NCBI GenBank assembly: GCA_025618425.1
Contig: CM046852.1
Coordinates: forward strand, 2,011,630 to 2,075,629
Source of the DNA: Heliocidaris tuberculata
Lineage: Eukaryota; Echinodermata; Echinoidea; Camarodonta; Echinometridae
DNA length: 64,000 nt
Reading direction: 5' to 3'
In this document: one piece after another, positions 25,601-36,329 of the stretch
Position numbering within the stretch: position 1 is the first letter of the stretch
Layout of the letters: each line of letters starts with the position of its first letter
Notes under the pieces: model-generated
The model's database searches: none
What the model was told of the DNA's origin: nothing
The model's input: the letters and a program-made list of their open reading frames with translations, nothing else
Program-made: the position numbers and the translations under genes

Positions 25601-28600
25601 AGCAGCTTGGGATATAATATAATATACTTGGCAGTTTCATGGAAGACAAGAAAGCTTATGCTTCCACATAACACTGTAGGGTAATTTTCAGCATCATAGC
25701 ACCCTAGACCATTTAACTCTTCAAATTCAGTAAACATGGCTCTATACTTATGAAAGAAAACTATTCTATGAAGGACAAACTATCAGGTTGAGATTCATTC
25801 TAAAAGATTAATATGGATTTGTGATAAAGGAATTTCCATGCATTCAACATTAGATGCGAGTATAATGAACAGGATGTGATGAAAGATTACCAATTTTATA
25901 AGTAAGTGATGTGAGTGGTGTGTTATCAGAATCTTCCGTCTCTCCTTCCTCCTCCTCCTCAATCTTCTCGGTCTCTGGTGTTGTGGATGGCATCGGCTCC
26001 TTCTTAGAGATGAAGATATTGCCTGGCAAGATAATCAAAGTAAAATATTTATGATAACACTTAGATCTGGGACATAAACACGGATACTAGTTGTTCTCAA
26101 GGAGCCTGAAAAGAAACCTAAAGCCCACCGCACACTATGATCGACTATGATCCAATTTGGGAAATAAATTGCACTGGCATTAAATATGGGCATTTTTAAC
26201 AAATAAAATCTACCTGATTCACGTTCTGAATAATAATATCAATACTCGACATACAAATTTGGTGCAATTTAAGCCTTATATCAGAAATACGGGCCAAATC
26301 AGATTCAAATCGTACACAATCGCAAGACAGCTCTGACGTCACTATGATTCGAAGCCAATTTAGCCTTTCCTCCAACTAGAAGGCTCGTAATAGGCCTAAG
26401 TTCCATTTTATTATCTATATGCCTATTCAGAACCTCAAACATATTTTGTGTGTTTAACGGTTTATATCTAATGCTATTACATTTACATTTACAGAGAGGT
26501 ACAGTAGAGTACCGACGTGCTGACGTCATATTCGCTCGTCATTCAGGATACTGGTTCCAAACAACAGAGCCTGCGCATGAGGTTCACCGCGAAGTCATTC
26601 AAACAACGGGCTGGAGCTGGGCAATTTCAGTATTTGGCGGATCACCATGCCATTGTTTAGCACAAAATTGTTTGGAACCCGCAACCTTGACTACCTGGCC
26701 GGTATGACGTCACACTTCGGTACTCTGTTAACTCTGCATAAGTCGAATCTGTTGGGACTACAAAGAATAGTTCGACTAATGCAAAATTTGACTTAGGAAA
26801 TGCAAATAATACAAGTTTTGCATAGTTTGGTATAAAAAAAAAAATGATTCGACGTAGGTAAAGTTCGACTTATGCGACTTTGAGTTATGCAAGGTTAACT
26901 GTACATGTAAGTAAAAGGGGCTGACAAAAATTTGAAGATTGGCTTCGTGAGACAAAGGAATAGAATTGGGGGAACATATATGATCACAAGCTCAAGGCTT
27001 GACTAATCTAAATACATATACTGGTAACCTTCTCTGACAAGTTCTTACATGCACATGGCAATTATTGAGTGGATATATTTGAGACCCAGGGCCTGTTTGA
27101 GTTGGAATAAGAACTGGCCTTACCTGGCTTGATATCCATGTGGACTAGTCCTTGTGAGTGGATGTATTTGAGACCCTGGGCTATTTGGACTAGGACCTGT
27201 TTGAGTTCCATCTCTGTCATTCTGTGGTTGTTTTGTCTGTTTGATGAGATGATATCTGCTAAACTCCCTCCTAAAGATGAAAAGAATTTTATCATTATAG
27301 AAAATACATTACAATTCAGGATGAACAAATAAGATGGGTTGCACAGCAAAAAAAATACAAAGATAGATAAATAAGGATGGAAAAACTGTTGATCTGGTGT
27401 TAATGGAGAATGGCATCAAGAAGACCCCCAGGATGCAAGTGTAGGTGACAATGAATAACAATAAAACATGACATATAACATAAGCAATTGAAAAAAAAAA
27501 CACCTGTTGCATGATGTTTTCTTCTACAAACAAACCTACAACATGCATGACAAACAATAAACAAAGTAAATAAACACATGCACTTTAAAAACAAGGCAAA
27601 ACATCCATTGTCACACTTAATTACTGTTAATAAATTTAAATAGTGAAGTAAAATTCTTATTTCCAAGCGACTATATGCATCAAGAAAAGAAGGTTCAGTG
27701 CTTATTATGTATTGATAAATAAAATTTAAACACTTATTCTGTACTGACTACCCGATTCTATTCAGGTAAATGTAACTTTATAAATATCAATGCAGTACTT
27801 TGATAACCTTCCTTATTTTCCAAGTGTGAGAAAAATAAGCAGGAAAATGAAATGTTTATAATTATGTGTAATTGAGTTTTGACAGACGTGTATTAATCAG
27901 ATATGATTATTTATGTCTGGGATCGACCTTTAACATCACCATCCGAAACACGTGACTGAGATTAGAACCTGGGTCCGATCAGACTCTGTTTGTAGGCGAA
28001 TACAAAGAGCTGCCCGTAAACGTTACCGCTAGACGAACACCTCAAAGAGAAAGTAGATTGTTTAAATGAGTTTTTACGACTATGACTTACCATTACAGTA
28101 TTCATTCTGTATAATCATATGTCCAGCTTCTGACCATGCTGAATAGTACCTTACTACATGTATGTGGGTCCCTAGTACTGCATGGGCGTATACTTCATTC
28201 AGAGCCATTTGCCTGAAATAAAATAACACAAGAAGATGATAAATTTAAATATTTCAGAGTAAGAATGGCATTATATTATACCTCTGTAATTAACCCTTTC
28301 AGGACAGGAATTGTTTTAGGGCTAAAGTGATCTCATTTTGTTCTTCAAATTGGCAACATTAATATTTATCTTTTAATGCTAACATGGTTCTAATAAAATG
28401 TAATCATGTCTTTGAAAACAAATATACATTGTTAAGAACTTTGTCAAAAATTTTAAAACATGGCCAATTTAGATGAAAACAATGATTTTGAATCTCTCAA
28501 TGTGTTGCCAATTTAAGGATTTCAAAGCTTATTCTCCTTTTTAAAATTCCTGGCATCAAACGTAATATGGTCGTGCAACAAAAATGGACACAGTGTGTGC

Positions 28601-31600
28601 AGAAATTTTTGCTCTTTCTACTCATGCATCTGGCATATTTTTTTAGAGCTCTGAATCAAAAACTATTGAGCCAAACCACAAAATGTAGTCAATTGTCTCG
28701 AAAGGGTTAAAATGTGATTTAATAAAATACCTTTTTGCCTTTCTGCACTTTACTTTTTCCCTTGCATTATGAAGTGGTTTAATCAAAATCATGACTATGA
28801 TTACTGTACTAGTGAAAGAAGATTTTATATCGCACAGTAATAATCATAACAATTATGGGCAACAAATATTTTCAAATACACACCCATGAAAATATGCCTG
28901 ACCAACAGTAATAAAAAAAACTGATGAGAAAAATCTAAGAAATATGTATGTATACTTTCAACTTGCAAAACTCTTTTGGTCCTCTCTTTTCGACCCACTC
29001 TGCAGCAAAGCCACGTTTCTTTCATTTTAGACCAAGGGGTATAAACAATTTTCAAAACAAGAAGCCTGCATGTAGCACCTAGCTAAATGGTTACATGTCG
29101 TTTTTCCGAAGGTTCATAATTCTGAAGGTTCATATTTCTGAAGGTTCGTAATTCTGAAGGTTCATAATTCTGAAAATGAAATAGGTTTCATAATTCCGAA
29201 AATGAAATAGGGTTCCTAATTCTGAAAATGAAAAAAAGGTTCATATTTCCAAAGTTTTGTAATTCCAAAAAGTTACGTAGGACTCTATTGCATTTTTGGA
29301 ATTACGAACCTTCGGAATTATGAACCCTATTTCATTTTCGGAATTATGAACCCTATTTCATTTTTGGAAAATGACGTTGAAGAAAGATATACTGAAGCTT
29401 TTCATCTTGCACTAATCAGAGTATACCGCAAGAATGAACAGAAAGCCGAAAACGGCTTGCAATAAGCCTAATTTCCCGTTATTTTCAGGCAGCCAATCAA
29501 AACCTGTTTTTAATTTCGCACACTTTGTTCCTTTAGTTTCCGGTTATATTGTTCGATTTCAGCTTTCTGTTCATTCTTGCGGTATACTCTGATGAGTGCA
29601 AGACGAAAAGCTTCAGTATGTCTCTCTTCAATGCCATTTTCAGATTCTGTAGTACCAAACATCTTTTCAGTTATTTCATTTTCGGAATTACGAACATTCG
29701 AAATAACGAACCTTCGGAGAAATGAATAAAATGCTCGAAACTATGAACCCCCTTCTATGGGAAATTTGTGTTTCAGAATTATAAACCTTCAGAATTTATT
29801 TATTTAGAACCTTCGGAAAAATTAAGCAAATATTTACCCCCCCCCCCCCCCCCAGCTAAATGATACTCACTCAAAAGCAGATCCAGCGATGGGCCTCTTT
29901 GATTTCTTGATGGCATAGAAGCACCCGTCAAGCTTGTTGATACACTTGTAGACCGAACCAAACTCCCCAGAGCCGACTTTACAGACCTCAACAAACTCTG
30001 CCTCATACCTAGAGATGTCGCTGTCTCGCAAAGCTATCCTCTGTACAAATAAGGAATAATCATCAAAAGTAACATTTATGGATGAAGAGAAATAATTTAA
30101 GTAACTGTTAAAGATAAAGTTGAGTTCTGTGAATTGTGAAAGAAATTGTCTCAAAGCAATAGGCCATTTTTGTTATGTATTCAAATTTATACACATTTGC
30201 CTAGTGACAAACTATTACATTCACCTGTTAAAACCTATTGTTTTTTTCAGTAGTCAGAATGTGAATTGCATGTACATGTACATGTATTAGGCGTTGTTAG
30301 GTTGGACAAACATTTTGGCTTAGCAACACTTAATGTATTGCCATCTGCATTCTGACTATTGAAATACAATGACCTGTAACAGGTGGATGTAATAATTCGT
30401 TACTAGGAGTTTGATTACAAAAATGGCCTTTTGGGAAAGTTTGATTATATAGCACATAAGAATTGGTGTCTGCTGTAAGGTTTTGGAATCACAAAATGAT
30501 AAGAAATTGACTTAATCCTGCTGAGAGTCACATCCACTGCACACAGAAATGTGTATATATGGGACTACACACAAATGTTTGGCCCAAACATTTCAGCTGT
30601 TTCTTGTCATATTTTGAATGTGAGGGCACTTGATGAGCAATCCTTTTCAGGGGACATTTCTACTATGATAATCTTTCAAACTAACATAAAAAGAATGAGA
30701 GAGCTCACAAATTATTGTTTTACCTTCCCCAGAACTGAACTTTCTCTTCAATCTACTAATTGGACAGTTAGGTACAAGAATACATCTACATGGCAGATTA
30801 TTAATTTTTTTTTTTACAAAAGGTGGAATGTGGAATAACAACCGCGAAATGAGATACAGAAGAAGCACAAGCTAACTTTCAGTACTTCTTGTAATCTTCA
30901 TAATTTATTCGAATATTCAAGAACACTATTATGTTGGAGTAGGTCAATACACTGTTTTAAAAAGGGCCCAATTATTACAGAATGAATAATTTTTTTGACT
31001 GTCAACTTTAAACAAAGTCATAATATCAACCTTGGACCAACCAGCCTTAAAGAGAAAGTTGATTTCACAATGTAGTAATTACATGACCAGAACTCAACTT
31101 TATCTTTAAACCCAATAGAAAAACCAAGCCCTATCAGCACATAAAGTCTTGACAAAAAGTCATATCTTGATTTCATGAAAACATTTGATCAGAGAAACAT
31201 AAATTATGATTCACTTGAAAGTTTACCTTGGCTGGGTTTTCTGTGAAGCTTCCATCCATGTCATCATCAAAGTCATCATCATCATCAAGAATACTCCTGA
31301 AAAAGAAAAATTAGAAAATTAAATGTACAGTGATGAAAAGAATAAACGTAATAGGAATGATAAAGAAATAAGGAAAGGTCAATTTTACTTCTGCGAAATG
31401 AATGCAAATCCCACAAGAGTTCCCCAAGACCAGTATTTTCACATTGATGAAAAGTGAGGGGAAGGAGTGTACACATGTTGTAAAACATTACTTTTTTTGT
31501 TCACAGGATCCCTTTTTTAAAAGATTTGATATTGACAATGTGTGGTTTCCAGACATCATTTTTGACATTTTTTGTAGAAGAGGCAAGAGCTCTATTTTTC

Positions 31601-34600
31601 AATTCTGCAGAGTTAAATCACTCACTGTTCTATCACTTTTTGTTTTCACTGTCAAGGGACAGCATATATGTGACAAAGATGTTATGTGAAAATTTATTTA
31701 TTTACTATTTTTCTTTCATCACTATCCAGGTATTTTGCTATAAACATTTTGTTTCCATGGCAAACAATAATGCACAAAACTACCAGTACAAATTTGGAAT
31801 CTCTGCTGAGCAGCCTGCAACAACAATGGACTGTGGGAACAGTCAAAGGTCATAAGTCATTTCAATAGCCACACATTAAGCTAACAAAAGTCCTTGCCAT
31901 CTAAAGGAATGAAAAGAAAGATTAGGCACAGTGTTAGGGTGTGAAAGACATGTATTGGCCCATGGGTCAACTTTAATTAAATACCAAAACAGAGGTTCCA
32001 GTAAATGAAGTCTTTTGAAGCTTAAGAGGAACTTCAAAGACTTCTTTTAATCCAACTAACATCTTATCAAAAGACCTGTGCAACAGTTCTCTTTTGTCAT
32101 TTGACCAAAGGGAACAAATTGGTTTTGGGGGTTATTCAAATGGGCATTAAAGGGAATAGAGTAGAAAAACCAATTAGGGTGGGAAGATTCATGTATTTCA
32201 CACAGTGTGCTGTACTATTGTGATGGGAGGCTAAATCTAATTATAATGACAAGTTTAAGGGGTGGGTAGAAAAATTATAAATAGAAATCAATATGCTTAA
32301 CCCCACATAGCACATGATTGACATTAACATTGATACTGTTGTTGTTTGGGAATTAAACGAGTAACAAGCAATTGACAGGAGACATAAGAGCAGTTCAATA
32401 ACCTACTGAAATAATCACAGGAAGTAAACTGTTGTTAGATTGTTTGGAGGAACATTCACATTTGACTTAGTTACCTTCTTCATTTCATGATAAATTTGTT
32501 ATTTTAGAATGGTGACTAATCATTAATTTGACGATGTCCTATGAGTCTATGACATGAGCTTAAGATAAATTATGTATAATGTAGGAGACTTAATTGGATA
32601 ACTTCTTAAGCACATGCCACCAGCAAGATTTCTTGGATAGGTGGAACTGTGGATACAGAACAAACTGGTTTCTCCCTTTACCCCAAATTTTTGTTTGCAC
32701 AGTATCAGTAATTGAAAGTAAATTGGATAAGTACCAATGAATGCCCTTTGGCATTACAAATAATAAGACAGAATAAAGAAAGAATAAGACTCACATGTAT
32801 ACAAAAAGTAATTCAAGAAAAAAAAGATAATAAACAGTTTGTTTTTCAAGTATACATTTGTTAAGGTTATTGAGTGAACTGGGATGGGGGGGGGGATGCA
32901 TAATTCTCTTGATGTTAGCCAACTTAACACACACTAGGAGTCTCTTCCATTTATATTTAAAAAAAACCCCCCACTAAATGCAAGTCCTAATTACATTGTA
33001 GAAATGCTTATTAACTGAAACCCAGCCAAACTATGTTTAGTTATTAATGCATTCTCACTGCAACCAACGCAGTGAAAAAGTGAAGAGATTAAGAAAATAG
33101 AGAGCAACTTAGCTCTGACAAGCTTCAAAATAAAAACAAGTCATTGCAAGACCTGTCAGGAAATCTCACTTTTACAATATGCATGTAGATCCCTTGTGGG
33201 TTTTTTTTTTTTTTTTTACAATGAGCACCCGTACCTGGGATATTTGCATTCAATTCAAATTCTGGAGCAACAAAAATCTTTTTGTCTGAGCAAAGACATA
33301 AAATGTCACTGGAATATCATACTGACGCCAAAAAGGGTACACTTCTTTGCTACTATCGAATAAAATGACTTGTGACAGAGATGAAAAGACCCATTCATTA
33401 TATTTCCAACAGCTTCAAACACCATTCTACAGAGCTGGAGGCCAGTAGAATACCAATAGGGAGCAAGTACATCAAGGTCATTCACCTTGTAAAGCCCATA
33501 CAAGTTCATTTTTCAAACAATAAATTGTGCTGTGACAAATTTTATGAAAAATACAACCTACATTGTAGACCGACATACATGTACTTAAATTTGAATTTTC
33601 GTTATGGGTACCTGTAGTAGGTTTGACAAACAAAGCGCAACCATGCACTCCAGTCTGTACCAGTTTGCAGCTTCAGCATACTACATATACACTAAATGAC
33701 CTTTGACATTTGCATTCAAAGTCACTTACTTTATCTATTTGACTCATGTACTATGCTTATATGACCTTTGATATTTACACCATTTTTTTAATTAAATGAC
33801 TCATGCTACACCACTTCAATGTACACTGAACATATGACCTTTGACATTTACAAACAAAACTTTTTTATCAAATGACCCATGCCCTCTCTTATCATAGAAA
33901 CACAACTGAAGCAGATCTAATCCATAGTTTAACCAGACAGTCCTCATGTTTGAAGGGTTTTTTAAGACCCACCTGAACTTCGAGATCTCCATTTTTGGCT
34001 CTAAACAAATACAAGTAACCTTGATAAGGTCAAATAACTCCTTCCATTCATCCTCTAACATTTTGAGGGAAAAATAAGTCTTAAGCAAATGAAGCACTGG
34101 GGAAAAGGTTTAGCAGGGTTATACCACCATCACTGAGATGTACTCACTGCAAACTTAATGGAATTTAGCAAAACACAAGGATTAAGGAATACATTATACA
34201 TACATGTCTTCAATAGTCCAACCTTATTCAAAACAATTCTGGGGGTTCTTTTTATAATGTGGTTGCCCAGGGACATATATTTGTAGGGTAAGCAGTTTTG
34301 TTGCACCCTGGAAAATGTATTTCGAGGCATGTCTCAAGTTTACAGCCTGGGCAACATTTTAATGATTTTTTAAAAAAAGATTAGCCTTCATATCATTCCT
34401 GTGAGATTTTTCAGTGCTTCCAAGCAGAAATTCGCACTCCATCCCCACGTATTTTGAGCCCTGTTTAATACCAACTTGAAAATATTACTGTTACTGGATC
34501 TACTGGAAAAATGCAGTCATTTCTGCAATAGGGTTTCCACTTTTGCTTGTTGCTACCCTCTCTTTCTTTCTCTCACTGGTGGTTGTTTTCAACATCATGC

Positions 34601-35203
34601 ATAGTGCTTGATGTTAGACCAAATAAAAATAATTCCTAGTTTCTTGCTCCTTCTCCTTCCTTTTTGGGGACAGCCTGAATTTTGTAAAATTTTGATATTT
34701 TTGTTCTGAAATGAAATAAATATGAAAATGAGGGCATCCAGATGATGAATTATAAAAAAAAAAAAAATCATTAATATAGACTAATAAATACAGCTTCCCT
34801 TTGTTTTTAAGCCTCTGAGGAGCCCATACAAATCATGGAATTGAATTTTTTTTTAAAATGTGTTGAAATTGACCCACTTGGAGTTTCACATACTATATAA
34901 GGGAAAAATATAAAATAGTCTATAGTCTATCAAATAATATGGATCAACCTCCTCATTTTTGAAAAATAAGGACGAGAAACTAGGTTTCTTCTTCTTCACT
35001 GTTGAGTTCCTCCGTTTACTGGAGAACTGCAATCCTTTGCTTGCACCTAAGGAACAGATACATAATGCGTCAGATTGTTACTAGTGATGGTGTGAATCAA
35101 TTCTTACTTGGCCTTATTGAGTTATTGACAATTATCTGTCATAATTTTTTCAACAATTTCAATTCAAAATATGTAGAATAATGCAATTGTCTAAAATAAA
35201 GGT

Positions 35204-35243
<40 letters not shown>

Positions 35244-36329
35244 TTGGGTTTTTACAGACGTGTATCAATCAGATATGATTACTTACGTCACTCTGGGGAC
35301 CGACCTTTCACGTCACCATCCAAAAGACGTGACTTAGTCTCGAACCTGGGTCCGCTGAATCCGTTTATAACTTCCACTGTCATGACTGTTAGCTGGATTA
35401 CAGGCACATGCCACAACGCCTAAAGAATTCACCCTTAAAAACAGAGAATTAGTTGACTCTCTAGCCTTTGAACATGTTTGAAAATAGTAAAGTTGGACTG
35501 ATCAAATGAATATTATTTTTATGAATAAATTTTCCTCACAGCATCAGATGCAGGCAAAATAAATTCATAGTTACCTCTCTTGTCGAAGCCTTTTCTTAGT
35601 TGCATTCTGGAGCATGGCTGATGGAGTGAAAGGATTGACGTTTGCTACATTCTGCTGCCTTGTCTTTGGAATTCTCGTGCTTCTTCTCTGCAAACTTCTC
35701 AAGTTCGGAGCTGTGTGCGGCCTCGCAATAGGTCCATCACCATGATCACCAGCAGTAGTAGCAGGTTTCTCACTAAACAGTCTACTTGCTAATAGTTTGT
35801 TACGCCTTGCACTAGCATTTGCCTTCTGAATAAGTGATTTGGGTGTGTGGGGCGAGTCGAAAAGTCTTAGGTTTCGAAGCCGCTTGTGCGGGGGAGGAGA
35901 AGCGACGGTGTCACCTCCACCCGCGGAGGAGGCGGGGCTGCTTCCGCATAGCATGGGAGAAGGACTACAACTAGAGTCACTTGGCCTTCGAAAATGAGGC
36001 GACGCAATGGAATTTTCGGCATCATGTAGTCTTGAATTTGGTCTACGTTGTACACGACGTCTAGAAGGACTGCTTTTTGGAGTTGCCAAGGCAGGATCCC
36101 ATTCGGCTGTCAAGTTCAGAGAGTCGTCACGATCATCTGAAAACGAACTTGAAATTGGACTGTGATCAATCGCTTCCTCCTGTATTTCGTTGAACTCGGA
36201 AAAAGCTGCAAAACTCGCGTCACTTTCGCCTTCTGACCCAAGAACATCGCCAAAATCTAGGCGTTGGGTCGGAGATCCGTGAACGCCTCGATGAAATAAG
36301 GAATTCATTGGTGTAGCTAACGACATCAT
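19623..36329 (-). CDS. WEE1: WEE1 mitosis-inhibitor protein kinase
   Basis: Ten coding exons: 36329-35575, 31296-31227, 30040-29871, 28212-28091, 27270-27124, 26022-25891, 24705-24620, 22892-22725, 21065-20920 and 19749-19623 (TGA). All are GT-AG and in frame, giving 640 aa (human WEE1 is 646). The N-terminus is disordered, with conserved [12 protein letters not shown] (about 155-166) and NPFTP (232-236), and an acidic patch follows (DDDDDFDDD). Kinase domain: glycine loop GSGEFGSV 298-305, lysine K320, helix-C glutamate E338, WEE1-type catalytic loop HMDIKPGN 416-423 with D418, and DLG 467-469 in place of DFG, as usual for WEE1. The C-terminus ends NRSMSLTIY, as in the family. Known role: nuclear kinase that phosphorylates CDK1 on Tyr15 and holds cells in G2. 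The introns are packed with repeats and two decayed exon-derived duplications. Confidence 0.97.
19903..20433. repeat. 89-bp tandem repeat array in WEE1 intron 9
   Basis: About six copies of a unit containing CATGGTCCCATCTRTTGCAA, TCTATGCAATCATC and CCCTATTAGATGCAATGA. Successive CTCATGGTCCCAT blocks are 89 bp apart. The period is not a multiple of three, so the two similar 78-aa frames are shifted echoes and not genes. Confidence 0.92.
21108..21305 (-). mobile_element. tRNA-type SINE, copy 1 (WEE1 intron 8)
   Basis: On the minus strand a head with GGTCTAGCAGTAACG (A-box like) leads to GGACCCATGTTTGAAGCTCA (decayed B box). A body follows with GGTGACGTTAAAGGTCGGTC, ATCATATTTGATTGATACAC and a (CA)n tail. 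It starts 43 bp upstream of the acceptor of WEE1 exon 9. Confidence 0.75.
21553..21936. mobile_element. TIR element 'TTAAAGATAAAGTTGAG', copy 1
   Basis: It starts TTTAAAGATAAAGTTGAGTT and ends with the mirrored CTCAAGCTTCCCTTTAAGA. The interior is shared with 30104-30745 (GACTACACACAAATGTT, TTTCTTGTCATATTTTGAAT, TTTTCAGGGGACAT). No coding sequence; non-autonomous. Confidence 0.8.
22016..22088. other. Decayed duplicate of the WEE1 exon 8 3' end
   Basis: GAATGGGTCTTTAGTA, TTACACATA and GTTGAGATGTGT recur in the same order and spacing at 22690-22755, where they form the end of exon 8 and its donor. The copy lies in intron 8, and the reading frame and donor are degraded. A foldback element separates the two copies. 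Confidence 0.65.
22163..22686. repeat. Foldback element (AAGGGAAGTCCACC ends)
   Basis: The left end AAAGGGAAAGTCCACCTG pairs with GGTGGACTTCCCTTTAA at the right end. Further pairs are CAAATGGGAGAGGAG with CTCCTCTCCCATTTG, and AACAGATYAGTRAA with its complement. It sits in WEE1 intron 8 and ends 38 bp from the exon 8 donor. Confidence 0.85.
22911..23398. mobile_element. TTAA-flanked TIR element, copy 1 (WEE1 intron 7)
   Basis: TTAA at both ends flanks inverted AGGCATTGATTAACTTTG and CAAAGTTAATCAATCACT. TTAA target sites are typical of the piggyBac superfamily. The second copy at 47535 is nearly identical along about 480 bp, so the family was active fairly recently. No transposase frame. The left end is only 18 bp from the exon 8 acceptor. 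Confidence 0.85.
23490..23632. repeat. Short palindromic element (GACTGGCT ends)
   Basis: ACTGACTGGCTTTG...ATATTGCCC is mirrored by GGGCAATAT...AGAGCCAGTCAATATT. A run of further GGGCAATAT motifs follows up to about 24050 (23870, 23920), which looks like another decayed element. Confidence 0.65.
24387..24580 (+). mobile_element. tRNA-derived SINE (plus strand)
   Basis: The head GCGCCATGGCTCAGTGGTAG (A box) and GGGTTCGAAGC (B box) imitate a tRNA. The body continues with CCCTTTGGTATGGCATTAAT and ACTTAAAGCCGTTGATCCCC. The anticodon arm and acceptor pairing do not form a convincing cloverleaf, so it is a SINE and not a functional tRNA gene. It is in WEE1 intron 7, antisense to the gene. It is related to the interrupted copy at 37385-37850. 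Confidence 0.75.
25463..25588. repeat. Palindromic MITE, GGGCC-ended family, copy E
   Basis: The ends are GGGGCCGGTAACATAAAGAG and CTCTTTATGTTACAGGCCCC, and ATACAATC.ATCTTACAAT pairs across the centre. It is in WEE1 intron 6. Confidence 0.88.
26120..26490. mobile_element. TIR element family 'CACCGCACAC', copy 2 (3' end lost)
   Basis: It starts AAGCCCACCGCACACTATGA and follows copies 1 and 3 through CATTAAATATGGGCA and TGACGTCACTATGA. It breaks off after TGCTATTACATTTACATTT, where another element begins. It is in WEE1 intron 5. Confidence 0.75.
26502..26727. mobile_element. TIR element (AGAGTACCGA ends)
   Basis: AGTAGAGTACCGACGTGCTG with GACGTCATA is mirrored by TATGACGTCAC and CTTCGGTACTCTG. 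It interrupts the end of the preceding CACCGCACAC element, so it inserted later. No coding capacity. Confidence 0.65.
26726..26903. mobile_element. TIR element (GTTAACTCTGCATAAGTCGAA ends)
   Basis: TTAACTCTGCATAAGTCGAA at the left is mirrored by TTCGACTTATGCGACTTTGA and GCAAGGTTAAC at the right. It abuts the previous element. Confidence 0.7.
27068..27103. other. Decayed duplicate of a WEE1 exon 5 segment
   Basis: GTGGATATATTTGAGACC with AGGGCCTGTTTGAGTT repeats the exon 5 stretch at 27157-27207 with a short internal deletion. It sits about 20 bp into intron 5, just downstream of the exon 5 donor in the gene's direction. Confidence 0.6.
27868..28045 (-). mobile_element. tRNA-type SINE, copy 2 (WEE1 intron 4)
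   Basis: The minus strand reads TCGTCTAGCGGTAACG (A-box like), then GGACCCAGGTTCTAATCTC (B-box like), then the same body as copy 1, including CACGTCTGTCAAAACTC. It lies about 45 bp from the donor of WEE1 exon 4. Confidence 0.75.
29101..29822. repeat. GGTTCATAATTCTGAA satellite palindrome with nested foldback
   Basis: Left part: repeated GAAGGTTCATAATTCTGAA units. Right part: the inverted units (TTCGGAATTACGAAC). Between them, 29370-29640 is a separate foldback element with arms of about 75 bp, including AGAGTATACCGCAAGAATGA and its complement. It is in WEE1 intron 3 and ends 50 bp from exon 3. Confidence 0.8.
30104..30745. mobile_element. TIR element 'TTAAAGATAAAGTTGAG', copy 2, interrupted
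   Basis: It matches 21553-21936 on both sides of a 269-bp insertion. The left piece ends at about 30160, and the right piece resumes at TTGGGAAAGTTTGATTATAT (30430). It is in WEE1 intron 2. Confidence 0.8.
30161..30429. mobile_element. Nested TIR element (AGGCCATTTTTGT ends)
   Basis: Exact inverted ends AGGCCATTTTTGT and ACAAAAATGGCCT flank the insertion that splits the previous element. Inner sequences also pair (AGTAGTCAGAATG with CATTCTGACTATT). Comparison with the uninterrupted copy at 21553 fixes the boundaries. Confidence 0.85.
31047..31110. repeat. Remnant TIR pair of the 'TTAAAGATAAAGTTGAG' family
   Basis: CTTAAAGAGAAAGTTGATTT and CAGAACTCAACTTTATCTTT face each other across about 20 bp, as if the interior had been lost. 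Confidence 0.55.
31300..34980. other. WEE1 intron 1, mostly unannotated
   Basis: A 4.3-kb intron. Apart from the tandem repeat and LINE end listed separately and a G-run at 32886, I see no exon. Several 60-110 aa frames have no family resemblance. Confidence 0.45.
33690..33880. repeat. Short tandem repeat (ATGACCTTTGAYATTT)
   Basis: Three copies of ATGACCTTTGAYATTTRCA spaced 65-72 bp apart, each followed by AATGACYCATG or a variant. Confidence 0.7.
34987..35047 (-). mobile_element. LINE 3' end fragment
   Basis: On the minus strand it resembles the LINE ends at 13786 and 47420 (GCAAAGGATTGCAGT..., ...GGAACTCAACAGTGAAGAAG). It is diverged and ends in GAA triplets. Confidence 0.5.
35204..35420 (-). 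mobile_element. SINE with Alu/7SL-like head, copy 3 (WEE1 intron 1)
   Basis: On the minus strand the element starts GGCGTTGTGGCATGTGCC, then TGTAATCCAGCTAAC (35420-35388). This closely resembles the start of 7SL RNA and of primate Alu. The B box GGTTCGAGACT is at 35346-35336. The body is shared with SINE copies 1 and 2 (GGTGACGTGAAAGGTCGGTC, AATCATATCTGATTGATACA), and the (CA)n tail is at 35234-35205. Copies 1 and 2 instead have a tRNA-like head, so only the head differs. Contamination by human Alu is unlikely, because only the head matches. Confidence 0.65.

Noticed and set aside
34949..35038. Possible extra WEE1 exon ([18 protein letters not shown])
   Set aside because: Its phases do not fit exons 1 and 2, which join directly in frame. 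The acceptor-phase reading hits a stop, and the sequence matches LINE 3' ends.
35181..35420. Human Alu contamination at the WEE1 SINE
   Set aside because: Only about 30 bases resemble Alu/7SL; the remaining body matches two other local SINE copies, so the sequence is native.
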